From NCBI RefSeq assembly GCF_026015985.1, contig NZ_CP110389.1, positions 496,001 through 560,000 of the forward strand: a stretch of 64,000 bases of DNA, read 5' to 3'. This document shows, piece after piece, positions 31,427 through 43,931 of this stretch. The DNA comes from Rhodopseudomonas sp. P2A-2r (lineage in GTDB: Bacteria > Pseudomonadota > Alphaproteobacteria > Rhizobiales > Xanthobacteraceae). The notes under the pieces are model-generated. The model had not been told where the DNA came from, searched no databases, and saw nothing but the letters and a program-made list of their open reading frames with translations. How positions within the stretch are numbered: position 1 is the first letter of the stretch; every line of letters begins with the position of its first letter. The translations under genes were made by a program, and so were the position numbers.

Positions 31427-32409
31427 TCACCCCTCGGATGTGCGGTCCGGTACACTTCGAACAGCCGCTCGGTGTCGATGCCGGTATATATCTGTGTGGT
31501 CGATAGCGAGGCGTGGCCAAGGAGCTCCTGGATCGCGCGCAGGTCGCCGCCGCGGGTCAGCAGATGGGTTGCGAAGGAGTGCCGCAACGCGTGCGGCGTG
31601 GCGCTGTCGGGCAGCCCCAAGGCGCCGCGCAGCCGCTCCATGGTGAGCTGGATGATGCGCGGCGAGAGCGGGCCGCCACGGGCGCCGACGAACATTGGGC
31701 CTTCCGGCGCCAGCGGATGCGGGCACATTTTCGCGTAGTCGGCGATCAGCGCCAGCACGTTCTGCAGTACCGGTACCATGCGGGTCTTGTTGCCCTTGCC
31801 GTTGACGATCAGCACGTCGCCGGCGCCCGGCGCCGGCACCTCGCGGCGCTTCAGGCCGAGCGCTTCGGAAATGCGCAGGCCGGAGCCATATAAGAGAGCC
31901 ATCACGGCGGCGTCGCGGGCCCAGATCCACGGTTCGCGATTCTCCCCGGCGCGTTCGTCGGCGTCGGTGAGCCGGCGGGCGGCGGCCATCTGGATCGGCT
32001 TCGGCAGGCTCTTGCCGATCTTCGGCGCGCGAATGCCGGAAAGGGCGCCGACGCTGCCCTGGCCTTCGCGTTCCAGGAAACGCCCGAACGAACGCATTCC
32101 GGCCAAAGCCCGCATCAGCGAACGACCGCCGATGTCGTCGGCCCTGCGCGAGGCCATGAAGGCACGGACATCGCTGGCTTCGAGCGCGGCGAAGCGTGAC
32201 AGGGTGACGCGCGTGCCCCAATGTTCGGCGAGGAAGCCCAGGAATTGCCGGACATCGCGGGCATAGGCCTCCAGCGTCTTCGGCGACAGCCGCCGCTCGG
32301 CGCGCAGATGCGACAGCCAGCGCGTCATCTGCAGCGACGTGCTCTCGTCGGCGCAGGCCATTTCGATGGGGGCGGGCGAGATCGGCTTGGCAGAAATCGG
32401 CTTGGCCAT
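31427..32409 (-). CDS. xerC: Tyrosine recombinase XerC, stop lost to a probable indel
   Basis: About 327 residues. The N-terminal SAM-like domain has WLSHLRAERRLSPKTLEAYARD; the catalytic domain has Arg in GSGLRISEALGL, Lys in NGKGNKTR, HALRHSFATHLL (His-x-x-Arg), LGHASLSTTQIYT and the Tyr nucleophile. With XerD it resolves chromosome dimers at dif. As written the frame runs past AHPRG into the DUF4337 gene (a 580-residue product). One extra G in the four-base run at 31430-31433 gives a TGA directly after AHPRG, the usual C-terminus, so I place the stop at 31427. Start at MAKPISAKP; an upstream ATG at 32472 is possible. Divergent from priA. Confidence 0.88.
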
Positions 32410-32494
32410 GAGTTTGCCTTGCAAGGCGCGATGCGCGAACAGGGGCATATTAACACACAGACCGCGTTTCACTTTGGTGAACCGGTCGCGCTTC

Positions 32495-32670
32495 CTTACC
32501 TCGCCCCGCTTGCGGGGAGAGGTCGGAGTCCTGAGCGAAGCGAAGGACTCCGGGTGAGGGGAGCCGGTGTTTTACTCGATAGTCCCCCTCACCCGTCTCG
32601 AACCCGCTCCGCGTGTTCGATCCACCCTCTCCCCGCCTAGCGAAGCTTCGCTAGGCGGGCGGGGAGAGGG
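32495..32670. repeat. Repeat cluster with CTCTCCCCGC palindromes between xerC and priA
   Basis: Contains CTCGCCCCGCTTGCGGGGAG at the left, an inverted pair GGGTGAGGGG/CCCCTCACCC in the middle, and at 32625-32670 a large hairpin CCCTCTCCCCGC... closing over GCGAAGCTTCGC. Related to the palindrome at 20759. The divergent xerC and priA promoters must lie in or beside it. Confidence 0.65.
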
Positions 32671-32742
32671 AAAAGGCGCGGCTTCTATTTGCCCCCGCCA
32701 GTCCTTAAGTTAGCCCCACCTCCCGCAGAGCCCGATTCTTCC

Positions 32743-34947
32743 ATGGACGATTCCGCGCCCAGTCTGTTCCCGTCTTTGGCGCCGCGCGTGGTCGACGTGC
32801 TGGTGCCGGTGGCGCTGAACCAGGCCTATTCCTATCGGGTGCCCCGGGGCGTCGACCTGCAGCCCGGCGATGTCGTTACCGTGCCGCTCGGCGCCCGCGA
32901 CGTGGTCGGCGTGGTGTGGGCGGAAAACCCCAATCCCGATCCGCGGCTGCACAACCGGCTGAAGGATGTCGGCGAGAAACTCGACGTGCCGCGCTTTCGG
33001 CAGGAATTGCGCGACCTGGTCGACTGGGTCGCCAATTACACGCTCTCCGCACGGGGCATGGTGCTGCGGATGACGCTGCGCATGGGCGAACTCGGCCCCG
33101 AAAGGGTGAGGCTCGGCGTGCGGCTGGTGGGCGAGGCGCCAAAGCGCATGACCCCGGCGCGCCAGCGCCTGATCGAGATCCTGTCCGACGGGCTGCTGCA
33201 CGCCAAGTCGGATCTGGTGAAGGAAGCCGGCTGCGGCAGCGGCGTCATCGACGGGCTGGTCGATGAGGGCACGCTGGTGGTCGAGGCGATGGCGCGACCA
33301 TCGGCGCCGCCGGCACCGGATCCCCTGTTTTGCGAGCCGGATTTTTCGCCGGAACAGCGCGCCGCCGCCACCGCACTGCAGACGCTGGCCGCCAGCGGCG
33401 CGTTTCATGTGGCATTGCTCGACGGTGTCACCGGCTCCGGCAAGACCGAAGTCTATTTCGAGGCGGTGGCGGAGACCATCCGCCGTGGCGAGCAGGTGAT
33501 GATCCTGATGCCGGAGATCGCGCTCACCGGTCAATTTCTCGATCGCTTTGCACTGCGCTTCGGTGTTCGCCCGCTGGAATGGCATTCCGAACTGACGCCG
33601 CGCACCCGGGCGCGAAACTTTGCGGCCATCGCCAGCGGCGAGGCCCATGTGGTGGTCGGCGCGCGCTCGGCGCTGTTCCTGCCCTATGCCAAACTCGGCC
33701 TGATCATCGTCGATGAGGAGCACGACCAAGCCTACAAGCAGAGCGAGGGCGCCCACTATCACGCCCGCGACATGGCGGTGGTGCGTGCCAACCTGGCCAA
33801 AATCCCGATCATTCTGGCCTCCGCGACGCCCTCCGTCGAAAGCGAGGTCAATGCGCGCAAGGGCCGCTACCAGCGCGTCGCGCTGCCGTCGCGGTTCGGC
33901 GGCCAGCACATGCCGCACATCGAGGCGATCGATCTGCGCAGTCAGGGGCCGATGCGCGGCCACTTCATCTCGCAGCAACTCGCCGAGCAGGTCGGCTTTG
34001 CCATTGAGCGCAAGGAACAGGCGCTGTTGTTCCTCAATCGCCGCGGCTACGCGCCGCTGACCCTGTGCCGCAGTTGCGGCCACCGCTTCTCCTGCAACAT
34101 TTGCGATGCCTGGCTGGTCGATCACCGGTTTCGCCAGCGGCTGGTCTGCCATCACTGCGGCTTCTCGACGCCGCGTCCGCATCTCTGCCCGCATTGCGGC
34201 GTCGAGGAATCCCTGGCGGCGATCGGCCCCGGCGTCGAGCGGCTGCAGGAAGAGGCGTCAAAGCTGTTTCCCGAGGCGCGCACCATGGTGCTGTCGAGCG
34301 ACCTCGTCACCTCGATCGATGCCATGCGCGCCGAGCTGACCGAGATCGCCGAGGGCCGCGTCGATATCATCATCGGCACCCAACTGGTGGCCAAGGGCCA
34401 CAACTTTCCGCGGCTCAATCTGGTCGGGGTGATCGATGCCGATATCGGGCTCGGCAATGGCGATCCGCGCGCCGCCGAGCGCACCTTCCAGATGCTCAAC
34501 CAGGTGATCGGCCGCGCCGGCCGCGAGCAGGGCAGGGGTGTCGGCTATCTGCAGACCCATCAGCCCGAACACCCGGTGATGAAGGCGCTGGTGGCCGCCG
34601 ATCGCGAAGCCTTCTACGCCACCGAGATCGAGGCGCGCGAGCGCGCCGGCTATCCGCCGTTCGGCCGCTTGGCCAGCCTGATCATCTCGGCCGGCGATCG
34701 CCCGAGCGCGGAAGGTTTTGCGCGGAAACTCGTCAGCGTCGCGCCGATCGACGAACGGGTGCTGGTGCTGGGACCGGCGGAGGCGCCGCTGGCGGTGATC
34801 AAGGGCCGCTATCGATTCCGCATTCTGGTGAAGTCGCCGCGCAACGTCGATCTGTCCAGCTATCTGCGCCAGTGGCTCGCGGCCGGGCCGAAGACATCGG
34901 GCAATCTGAAGCTCGAAGTTGACGTCGATCCGCAGAGTTTTCTGTAA
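32743..34947 (+). CDS. priA: Primosomal protein N' (replication restart helicase PriA)
   Basis: About 734 residues. The N-terminal 3'-DNA-binding domain (VVDVLVPVALNQAYSYRVP) is followed by a helicase with Walker A GVTGSGKTEVYFEA and IIVDEEHDQAYKQ (DEEH box), then eight zinc cysteines in four CxxC pairs: CRSCGHRF, CNICDAW, CHHCGF and CPHCGVE. The helicase C-terminal part has GTQLVAKGHNFPRL and QVIGRAGREQGRG. It reloads the replisome at collapsed forks. Start chosen at ATG 32743 (MDDSAPSLF); a TTG at 32689 extends the frame but lies beside the repeat. Followed by a strong terminator. Confidence 0.95.
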   Translation: MDDSAPSLFPSLAPRVVDVLVPVALNQAYSYRVPRGVDLQPGDVVTVPLGARDVVGVVWAENPNPDPRLHNRLKDVGEKLDVPRFRQELRDLVDWVANYTLSARGMVLRMTLRMGELGPERVRLGVRLVGEAPKRMTPARQRLIEILSDGLLHAKSDLVKEAGCGSGVIDGLVDEGTLVVEAMARPSAPPAPDPLFCEPDFSPEQRAAATALQTLAASGAFHVALLDGVTGSGKTEVYFEAVAETIRRGEQVMILMPEIALTGQFLDRFALRFGVRPLEWHSELTPRTRARNFAAIASGEAHVVVGARSALFLPYAKLGLIIVDEEHDQAYKQSEGAHYHARDMAVVRANLAKIPIILASATPSVESEVNARKGRYQRVALPSRFGGQHMPHIEAIDLRSQGPMRGHFISQQLAEQVGFAIERKEQALLFLNRRGYAPLTLCRSCGHRFSCNICDAWLVDHRFRQRLVCHHCGFSTPRPHLCPHCGVEESLAAIGPGVERLQEEASKLFPEARTMVLSSDLVTSIDAMRAELTEIAEGRVDIIIGTQLVAKGHNFPRLNLVGVIDADIGLGNGDPRAAERTFQMLNQVIGRAGREQGRGVGYLQTHQPEHPVMKALVAADREAFYATEIEARERAGYPPFGRLASLIISAGDRPSAEGFARKLVSVAPIDERVLVLGPAEAPLAVIKGRYRFRILVKSPRNVDLSSYLRQWLAAGPKTSGNLKLEVDVDPQSFL

Positions 34948-34968
34948 TGACGGTTGTGCGTCGATCAA

Positions 34969-35002
34969 CAAAGCCTGTCGTCATCGCTGACGGCAGGCTT
35001 TG
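34969..35002 (+). terminator. Intrinsic terminator after priA
   Basis: A 15-bp stem (CAAAGCCTGTCGTCA with its complement, one G-U pair) and a TCGC loop, 21 bp after the priA stop. The convergent rlpA-like gene ends 58 bp further on. Confidence 0.85.
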
Positions 35003-35059
35003 TTACTCAACGCAACGCTTACTGAACCCGAAAGATCAGCCGGCTTGCTGTGATGTTGC

Positions 35060-35605
35060 TTACATGACCTCGGCGACGACGCGGCCGACGCCGCGGCTGG
35101 TCAGGCCGATGGCGCTGGCAGCGCCCTTGGAGAGGTCAAGCACGCGCCCACGGATGAACGGGCCGCGGTCGTTGATGGTGACGACGACGCTGCGGCCGCC
35201 ATGGGTGACACGCAACTTGGTGCCGAACGGCAGCGAGCGATGAGCGGCGGTCATGGCGCCCTGGTTGAAGCGCTGGCCCGAGGCGGTGCGGCTGCCGGCT
35301 TCGTTGCCGTAATACGAGGCCATGCCGGCAAAGCTGCGGCCGGCACTGGCCAAAGCGCGGACCGGCGCCTGCACGGCGCTCTCGAACAGCGACGGGATCG
35401 ACGCATTGGCGTCGAGCGGCGAAGCCTTGCTGACATGGTGGCCGTGGTGGCGGTGATGAACGTGATGGCGCTGGCCGTGATGGTGCCGGGATTTGGCCGA
35501 AGCTTCCGAAATGGACCCGCCCAGAACAAGGGTCGCGGCGAGCATGGCAAGTGCGGAGTGCGACCGGGGCAGCTTGCCCAATTTTGAAATTCCATATTGC
35601 AGCAT
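35060..35605 (-). CDS. RlpA-like septal ring lytic transglycosylase domain protein
   Basis: A 181-residue secreted protein. Signal peptide MLQYGISKLGKLPRSHSALA with cleavage near ASAKS. Residues about 40-58 form a His-rich stretch (HHHGQRHHVHHRHHGHH). The C-terminal half is a double-psi beta barrel: GMASYYGNEAGSRTASGQRF, LPFGTKLRV and INDRGPFIRGRVLDLSKGAA, with the conserved Asp of RlpA. Such proteins cleave or bind peptidoglycan. No SPOR domain is present, so it is a short RlpA. The His-rich segment could bind zinc, copper or nickel; this is unproven. GAGGA site 9 bp upstream of the start. Confidence 0.85.
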   Translation of the reverse strand: MLQYGISKLGKLPRSHSALAMLAATLVLGGSISEASAKSRHHHGQRHHVHHRHHGHHVSKASPLDANASIPSLFESAVQAPVRALASAGRSFAGMASYYGNEAGSRTASGQRFNQGAMTAAHRSLPFGTKLRVTHGGRSVVVTINDRGPFIRGRVLDLSKGAASAIGLTSRGVGRVVAEVM

Positions 35606-36267
35606 ATTAAATCGATCCTCAGACAGTATTATCGCAAATGCGACAAGTGGAACCCCCGTCCCGTTGATGGCTGCACCGTTGAAGGGTTAATGAGGCGTAA
35701 TCTAGGCGGGCAATTCGTTCCATTACGAGCTGAAACATCTTTTGACCGATCGGCGGGACGTTGATACCTATCGATTGCTGAATTATTGTCGGTGATATTA
35801 CTTTTTATTACTTTGCTTTACTGAAGAGCTAAGTCGTTCTGTGGAATCGCCGGACTTTGACAAGTAAATGTCATGTTGAGTGAACCTTGGCGCTGGCCGG
35901 GCGACAAAGGCGTCGCGCTGGCGGTGCTCGGTCGGCGATCCCGGTTTTCAGGTCGCGTGCCGGATCCCGGCATCCGGCAACGCGCTTCGGCTGCGTTGCA
36001 ATCCGGAGCAGGGCGAAGCCCCAGGGGCCGCCCGCCCTCGGGAAACGATTCTTGCGCAAGGCTGCGACAAGGCATCGCCAATCGTCTTCGCCGCGTTGCA
36101 CCCGCGCGCGCGCTATGTTAGCAAAGCCGCGATTTGGACGGGCCGGGGCACGACGCTGCGGCTCGAAAATCGAAGTCCCGCTTGAATTCCAAGGACTTGG
36201 ATCGCTAGGCGCCGTATTCTGGCGATAGTTATTCCCTTGCGGATTTGACAGCCTGAAGAGCGCAGTA
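35606..36267. other. 662-bp region before atpH without a recognised gene
   Basis: The left part (35730-35830) is unusually AT-rich for this genome (TTACTTTTTATTACTTTGC) and could contain the rlpA-like promoter. The right part (35880-36230) is GC-rich and open in several frames, but no protein family, ribosome site or codon pattern stands out. The ATP synthase promoter must lie here. It may contain a decayed gene or a non-coding transcript. Confidence 0.45.
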
Positions 36268-38363
<2,096 letters not shown>

Positions 38364-38373
38364 ACTTGCCGAA

Positions 38374-38402
38374 ATGGCCGGCCTTGTGCCGGCCATCCAC
38401 GT
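38374..38402. repeat. Short dispersed repeat GGCCGG-CCGGCCATCCACG (copy 3)
   Basis: ATGGCCGGCCTTGTGCCGGC followed by CATCCACG, matching the unit after sucB (26772). It lies 11 bp after the atpA stop and forms a hairpin (GGCCGGC/GCCGGCC) between atpA and atpG, perhaps tuning relative subunit expression. Confidence 0.6.
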
Positions 38403-38484
38403 TTGATGCGCGGCACGAGGCTGCGCGTCACGAACGAGAGGTTTGCGATCGGGCCGAGGGCTTGATCGCCGGGGTGGACTGAGA

Positions 38485-39366
38485 ATGGCTTCACTTAAAG
38501 ACATGCGCGTCCGCATCGCCTCCACCAAGGCGACGCAGAAGATTACCAAGGCCATGCAGATGGTGGCGGCGTCGAAGCTGCGCCGCGCGCAGATGGCTGC
38601 CGAAGCTGCGCGGCCTTACGCCGAGCGGATGGATGCGGTCATCGCCTCCATTGCCGGCGCGGCCGCCGGATCCGGCACCGGCCCGGCGCTGCTGGGCGGC
38701 ACCGGTCGTGACCAGGTTCACCTGCTGCTGGTCTGCACCGGCGAGCGCGGCCTGTCCGGCGCGTTCAACTCCTCGATCGTACGCCTCGCGCGCGAACGCG
38801 CGCTGGCGCTGATGAATCAGGGCAAAGAGGTCAAGTTCTTCTGCGTCGGCCGCAAGGGCTACGAGCAGCTGCGCCGTACCTTCGACAAGCAGATCGTCGA
38901 GCATCTCGAATTGCGTTCGGTGAAGCAGCTCGGCTTCGTCAATGCCGAGGACATCGCCAAGAAGGTTCTCGCCCGCTTCGACAATGGCGAGTTCGATGTC
39001 TGCACCCTGTTCTTCTCGCGTTTCAAGACGGTGATCGCGCAGATCCCGACCGCGCAGCAGATCATTCCGCTGGTGGTGCAGGCGCCGGCCGCGGCCAGCG
39101 ATGCGCCGAAGCCGATCTACGAATACGAACCCGCCGAAGACGAGATCCTCACCGGCCTGTTGCCGCGCAATCTCGCGGTGCAGATCTTCCGCGCGTTGCT
39201 GGAGAACAATGCGTCGTTCTATGGCGCGCAGATGAGCTCGATGGATAACGCCACGCGCAACGCCGGCGACATGATCCGCAAGCAGACATTGATCTACAAC
39301 CGCACCCGCCAGGCGATGATTACCAAGGAGCTGATCGAGATCATCTCCGGCGCCGAGGCGATCTAA
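38485..39366 (+). CDS. atpG: ATP synthase F1 gamma subunit
   Basis: A 293-residue rotor subunit. N-terminus [20 protein letters not shown] and C-terminus ending with [11 protein letters not shown] then [20 protein letters not shown], the coiled coil that turns inside the alpha/beta ring. Start chosen at ATG 38485; the frame is open 42 bp upstream without support. Confidence 0.97.
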   Translation: MASLKDMRVRIASTKATQKITKAMQMVAASKLRRAQMAAEAARPYAERMDAVIASIAGAAAGSGTGPALLGGTGRDQVHLLLVCTGERGLSGAFNSSIVRLARERALALMNQGKEVKFFCVGRKGYEQLRRTFDKQIVEHLELRSVKQLGFVNAEDIAKKVLARFDNGEFDVCTLFFSRFKTVIAQIPTAQQIIPLVVQAPAAASDAPKPIYEYEPAEDEILTGLLPRNLAVQIFRALLENNASFYGAQMSSMDNATRNAGDMIRKQTLIYNRTRQAMITKELIEIISGAEAI

Positions 39367-40869
<1,503 letters not shown>

Positions 40870-40883
40870 GAGACCAACGGAAA

Positions 40884-40913
40884 GCAGCGAACGACCTCAG
40901 GCGTGTTCGCTGC
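40884..40913 (+). promoter_or_regulatory. Hairpin between atpD and atpC
   Basis: A 9-bp inverted repeat GCAGCGAAC/GTTCGCTGC with a 12-base loop sits 15 bp after the atpD stop. It lacks a clear T-run and may act as an attenuator or mRNA-processing site lowering epsilon-subunit expression. Confidence 0.45.
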
Positions 40914-40954
40914 TTCCTCTCTGATTGTTTGTTATTGCTGCACGCAGGTATCTC

Positions 40955-41362
40955 ATGGCCACCTTCCACTTCGATCTTGTTTCGCCTGAAAAGCTTGCCT
41001 TCTCGGGTGAAGTCGATCAGGTCGACATCCCCGGCGCCGAAGGCGATTTCGGCGTGATGGCCGGTGCGGCGCCGATGGTTGCGGCGCTGCGTCCGGGCAT
41101 CCTGACCATCACGTCGGGCGGCATCAAGCAGATGATCATCGTGCTCGGCGGCCTCGCCGAAGTGTCCGACAAGGGCCTCAACGTGCTGGCCGACGTCGCC
41201 ACCTCCATGCAGGATCTCGATCGCGCCGCGCTGGCCGACCAGATCGCCGCCATGGAAGCCAAGCTGGCCGAGAAGGAAGGGTCGCAGCTCGACCGCGCCA
41301 TCGAGCGCCTCGACCACTTCAAGACCATCCAGATGCACGTCAACTCGACGGCGATGCACTAA
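40955..41362 (+). CDS. atpC: ATP synthase F1 epsilon subunit
   Basis: A 135-residue subunit with the N-terminal beta sandwich ([39 protein letters not shown]) and a C-terminal helical hairpin (residues about 85-130). It couples rotation and can inhibit ATP hydrolysis. Start at MATFHFDLV. Last gene of the operon, followed by dispersed element copy D. Confidence 0.96.
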   Translation: MATFHFDLVSPEKLAFSGEVDQVDIPGAEGDFGVMAGAAPMVAALRPGILTITSGGIKQMIIVLGGLAEVSDKGLNVLADVATSMQDLDRAALADQIAAMEAKLAEKEGSQLDRAIERLDHFKTIQMHVNSTAMH

Positions 41363-41370
41363 GCGCGGAC

Positions 41371-41474
41371 TGTCGTCGCGCGGCTTGTCCGGGCGACCCA
41401 GTAATCACCGGCATCGCAGATAAAGCCGTGACGGCTCCGTCTACTGGATCACCCGGTCAAGGCGGGTGATGACA
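41371..41474. repeat. Dispersed palindromic element, copy D
   Basis: About 104 bp, TGTCGTCGCGCGG to GGGTGATGACA, with ACCCAGTAA near the left and CTACTGGATCACCCGG near the right. It lies between the convergent atpC and rppH genes, 8 bp after the atpC stop. Confidence 0.75.
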
Positions 41475-41502
41475 GCAGAGTTTGTGGCTCACAACACCCA
41501 GC

Positions 41503-41994
41503 TCACACAAATTTCGCAAATCGCTCCGCCACCGCGCGATACACCTCGCGACGGAACGGAACGACCAAGTCAGCGACGCCGTCGAGTTTCTCCCAACGCC
41601 ATGAATCGAACTCGGCCGGCTGGCCGTTGCGTGTCGCCAGCGGGTCGACCTCGTCGTCGCGGCCGGTGAAGCGCAGCGCGAACCATTTCTGGCGCTGGCC
41701 GCGGAATTTTCCGAAGCGGTGCGTCGGATCGTCGAACGGGATGAAGTCGTAGGTCAGCCAGTCCGTCTCATCGAGATAATCGGCGTTGACCACGCCGGTC
41801 TCTTCCCACAACTCGCGCATCGCCGCGTCGCGTGGATTCTCGCCGGCGTCGATGCCGCCCTGGGGCATCTGCCATTCCAGCCCGGGCAGGATGATCTCGG
41901 GGCCATCGTCCTTGAAGCGCCGCCCGATCAGGACCAGACCATCCGCATTAAACAGCGCGACCCCGACATTGGGGCGATAGGGCTTCTCGGTCAT
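41503..41994 (-). CDS. rppH: RNA pyrophosphohydrolase RppH, paralogue 1
   Basis: A 163-residue Nudix hydrolase. Nudix box GGIDAGENPRDAAMRELWEE preceded by EWQMPQ, plus [15 protein letters not shown], characteristic of RppH, which removes pyrophosphate from 5'-triphosphate RNA to trigger decay. Starts MTEKPYRPNVGVAL. It lies 7 bp after a second, clearly homologous rppH-like gene, so the pair is a tandem duplication; which copy is the main RppH cannot be decided here. Confidence 0.88.
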   Translation of the reverse strand: MTEKPYRPNVGVALFNADGLVLIGRRFKDDGPEIILPGLEWQMPQGGIDAGENPRDAAMRELWEETGVVNADYLDETDWLTYDFIPFDDPTHRFGKFRGQRQKWFALRFTGRDDEVDPLATRNGQPAEFDSWRWEKLDGVADLVVPFRREVYRAVAERFAKFV

Positions 41995-42001
41995 GGCCTG
42001 A

Positions 42002-42505
42002 TTATTTACCCGACAACCGGGAAAATTCCTTCACCACCCGTTCGTAAACCGGACGCTTGAACGGCACGATCAGCTCCGGCAGATTCTTCATCGGCTCCCA
42101 TCGCCAGTTCACGAACTCGGCCTTGTGGCCGGCCGGCGGATGAGTGACGTTGATCTCGCTGTCATTGCCGGTGAAGCGCACGGCAAACCACTTCTGGCGC
42201 TGGCCGCGGTAGCGGCCTTTCCAGGCGCGGCCGGCGACAGTGCGCGGGATGTCGTAGATCAGCCAGTCCGGGACCTCGCCCAGTTTCTCCACCGAACGAA
42301 CGCTGGTTTCCTCATAGAGCTCGCGCTTGGCGGCTTCCCAAGTGTCCTCCCCGGGATCGACGCCGCCCTGCGGCATCTGCCAGACGTGGGTTTCATCGAC
42401 GTGCTCGATGCCGCCCGAGCGGCGGCCGATGAAAACAAGGCCTTCCGGGTTAAGCAGCATCATTCCAACGCAAGTTCGGTACGGTAGGTCTTCGTAGCGC
42501 GCCAT
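42002..42505 (-). CDS. RNA pyrophosphohydrolase RppH-like, paralogue 2
   Basis: A 167-residue Nudix hydrolase with [20 protein letters not shown] as Nudix box and [18 protein letters not shown], the same architecture as the downstream paralogue. Start at [11 protein letters not shown]; an in-frame upstream extension is unsupported. Part of the minus-strand set ctpA, deacetylase, rppH-like, rppH. Confidence 0.87.
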   Translation of the reverse strand: MARYEDLPYRTCVGMMLLNPEGLVFIGRRSGGIEHVDETHVWQMPQGGVDPGEDTWEAAKRELYEETSVRSVEKLGEVPDWLIYDIPRTVAGRAWKGRYRGQRQKWFAVRFTGNDSEINVTHPPAGHKAEFVNWRWEPMKNLPELIVPFKRPVYERVVKEFSRLSGK

Positions 42506-42588
42506 TCCGTCAATGCCTCTCGCGTTGGTTCGAGCCGGATATATGAGGCGATTCGGCCGCGCCGAATTCACCTTAGCCCATCAACGCC

Positions 42589-43797
42589 CTAGCTTGATTT
42601 TGATTTCAGCATGGCTGTTGTCAATGGCACAAGCAACACACCGCGGCTCTCCAGCGCTTTGGCCCAGGCTCCGATGCGCTCGATGGAGATCGGCAGCGCC
42701 GAGGCGGCGCCGATCGCCGTGCCGCGCTCTTTTGCCAGGGTCTCGAGCTTGGCCAGCGCGCGGTCGATCTCCGCCGAACTCGGCACCGCGTCGATGGTGA
42801 GGTCGGCGCGCGCGAACGGCATGGCCAGCGCCTCGGCGACAACCCCGGCGGTGCTGCGGGGCGTCGATCCGTCATCGAAGTAACCGAGCCCGCGCTTGGC
42901 GGCGTCGCCAATCACGGGCTGCATCGCGGTATCGGTGGCGACAAAACGCGCGCCCATGAAATTGGCAATTCCGACATAGCCCTGGAATCGGCTCATGTGC
43001 CACATCAGCCGGTCGAGATTCTGTTCGGTGCTGGCGGTGGCCAGCAGGGTCTGCGGGCCGGGGTCGTTGTCGGGATAGTCGAACGGCTCCATCGGCACCT
43101 GCAGCAGCACTTCGTGGTGCTGGGCGCGGGCGCGCTCCACCAATTTGCCGGGGTCCGAACCGTAGGGCGTGAAGCCCAGCGTGACCGCTGCCGGCAGCTT
43201 CATGATCGCATCGGTGGTCTTCGCCGCGCCGACGCCGAGACCGCCGATCACGATGGCAATGCTCGGAACCTGCGCACCCTTGGCGCGGTCGGCATCGGAG
43301 CCGGCGGCATAGGCGGTGAGTGGCTTCAATCCATCTGCCGCCACCGGGACCATGCCGTAGCGAGTCTTCTCCAGCAGGCGGGGAACGATTCCCGTGGGCG
43401 CTGCGAGCGGGCCATCCGGCTCGCTTTTGCCGCTTCCGTCGGCGGGCAGGACGACATCGTGGCGGGCGCCGCTCGACCCGTCGATGATGGTGACGGTCTT
43501 CTGCCCTGCGGTGGCGGCTGCCTTGGCCGGCTCGCTGTCATGCTTCGCTTCGGCCTTTGCCGGCGGAGCGGCAGCAGCTTTCTCGCCGGCCGGTTTGCCC
43601 GGAGCGATCGCGACGCGGACGCTTGGTTCGCCGCCCATCGGATCGTCGTTGAAAATGGCAAAGCCGACGAAGCCGACCAGAAACAGGCCAAGGATCACGG
43701 CGAGCGCCTGCGTGGCCGTGAACGGCAGCCGGAACCGCCGCTTGCGCGTCGATTTTTGTCCAAGCGGGGTGCTCAGATCGTCCGTCGACAATGCCAT
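42589..43797 (-). CDS. Divergent polysaccharide deacetylase family protein
   Basis: A 402-residue protein. An N-terminal cytoplasmic segment and one transmembrane helix (FTATQALAVILGLFLVGFVG), an Ala/Pro/Lys-rich linker (about 60-130), then a C-terminal NodB-like barrel: PSIAIVIGGLGVGAAKTTDA, VTLGFTPYG, EVLLQVPMEPFDYPDNDPGP, GYVGIANFMGARF. This is the divergent polysaccharide deacetylase (YibQ) family that accompanies EnvC and CtpA in proteobacteria, implying a cell-wall role; the enzyme activity is not established. Confidence 0.87.
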   Translation of the reverse strand: MALSTDDLSTPLGQKSTRKRRFRLPFTATQALAVILGLFLVGFVGFAIFNDDPMGGEPSVRVAIAPGKPAGEKAAAAPPAKAEAKHDSEPAKAAATAGQKTVTIIDGSSGARHDVVLPADGSGKSEPDGPLAAPTGIVPRLLEKTRYGMVPVAADGLKPLTAYAAGSDADRAKGAQVPSIAIVIGGLGVGAAKTTDAIMKLPAAVTLGFTPYGSDPGKLVERARAQHHEVLLQVPMEPFDYPDNDPGPQTLLATASTEQNLDRLMWHMSRFQGYVGIANFMGARFVATDTAMQPVIGDAAKRGLGYFDDGSTPRSTAGVVAEALAMPFARADLTIDAVPSSAEIDRALAKLETLAKERGTAIGAASALPISIERIGAWAKALESRGVLLVPLTTAMLKSKSS

Positions 43798-43885
43798 GAA
43801 TCTCCCGAATCAGCCGGGGAGACAATACCACGCCCATTCAAACCGGCGGCACCGTCTGGATCCCCAATGGCTGGCGGCAACAAAA

Positions 43886-43905
43886 GGGCGGCCCGCAGGC
43901 CGCCC
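43886..43905 (-). terminator. Intrinsic terminator after ctpA
   Basis: An 8-bp GC stem (GGGCGGCC with GGCCGCCC) with a 4-base loop; on the minus strand it is followed by CTTTTGTTG. It lies just past the ctpA stop, before the deacetylase start. Confidence 0.8.
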
Positions 43906-43931
43906 GATTCAAATCCACCGATGCCGGGAAC

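Noticed and set aside
35818..36228. Several overlapping short frames before atpH
   Set aside because: Different frames on both strands are open at once; none has a start site or similarity that I can recognise.
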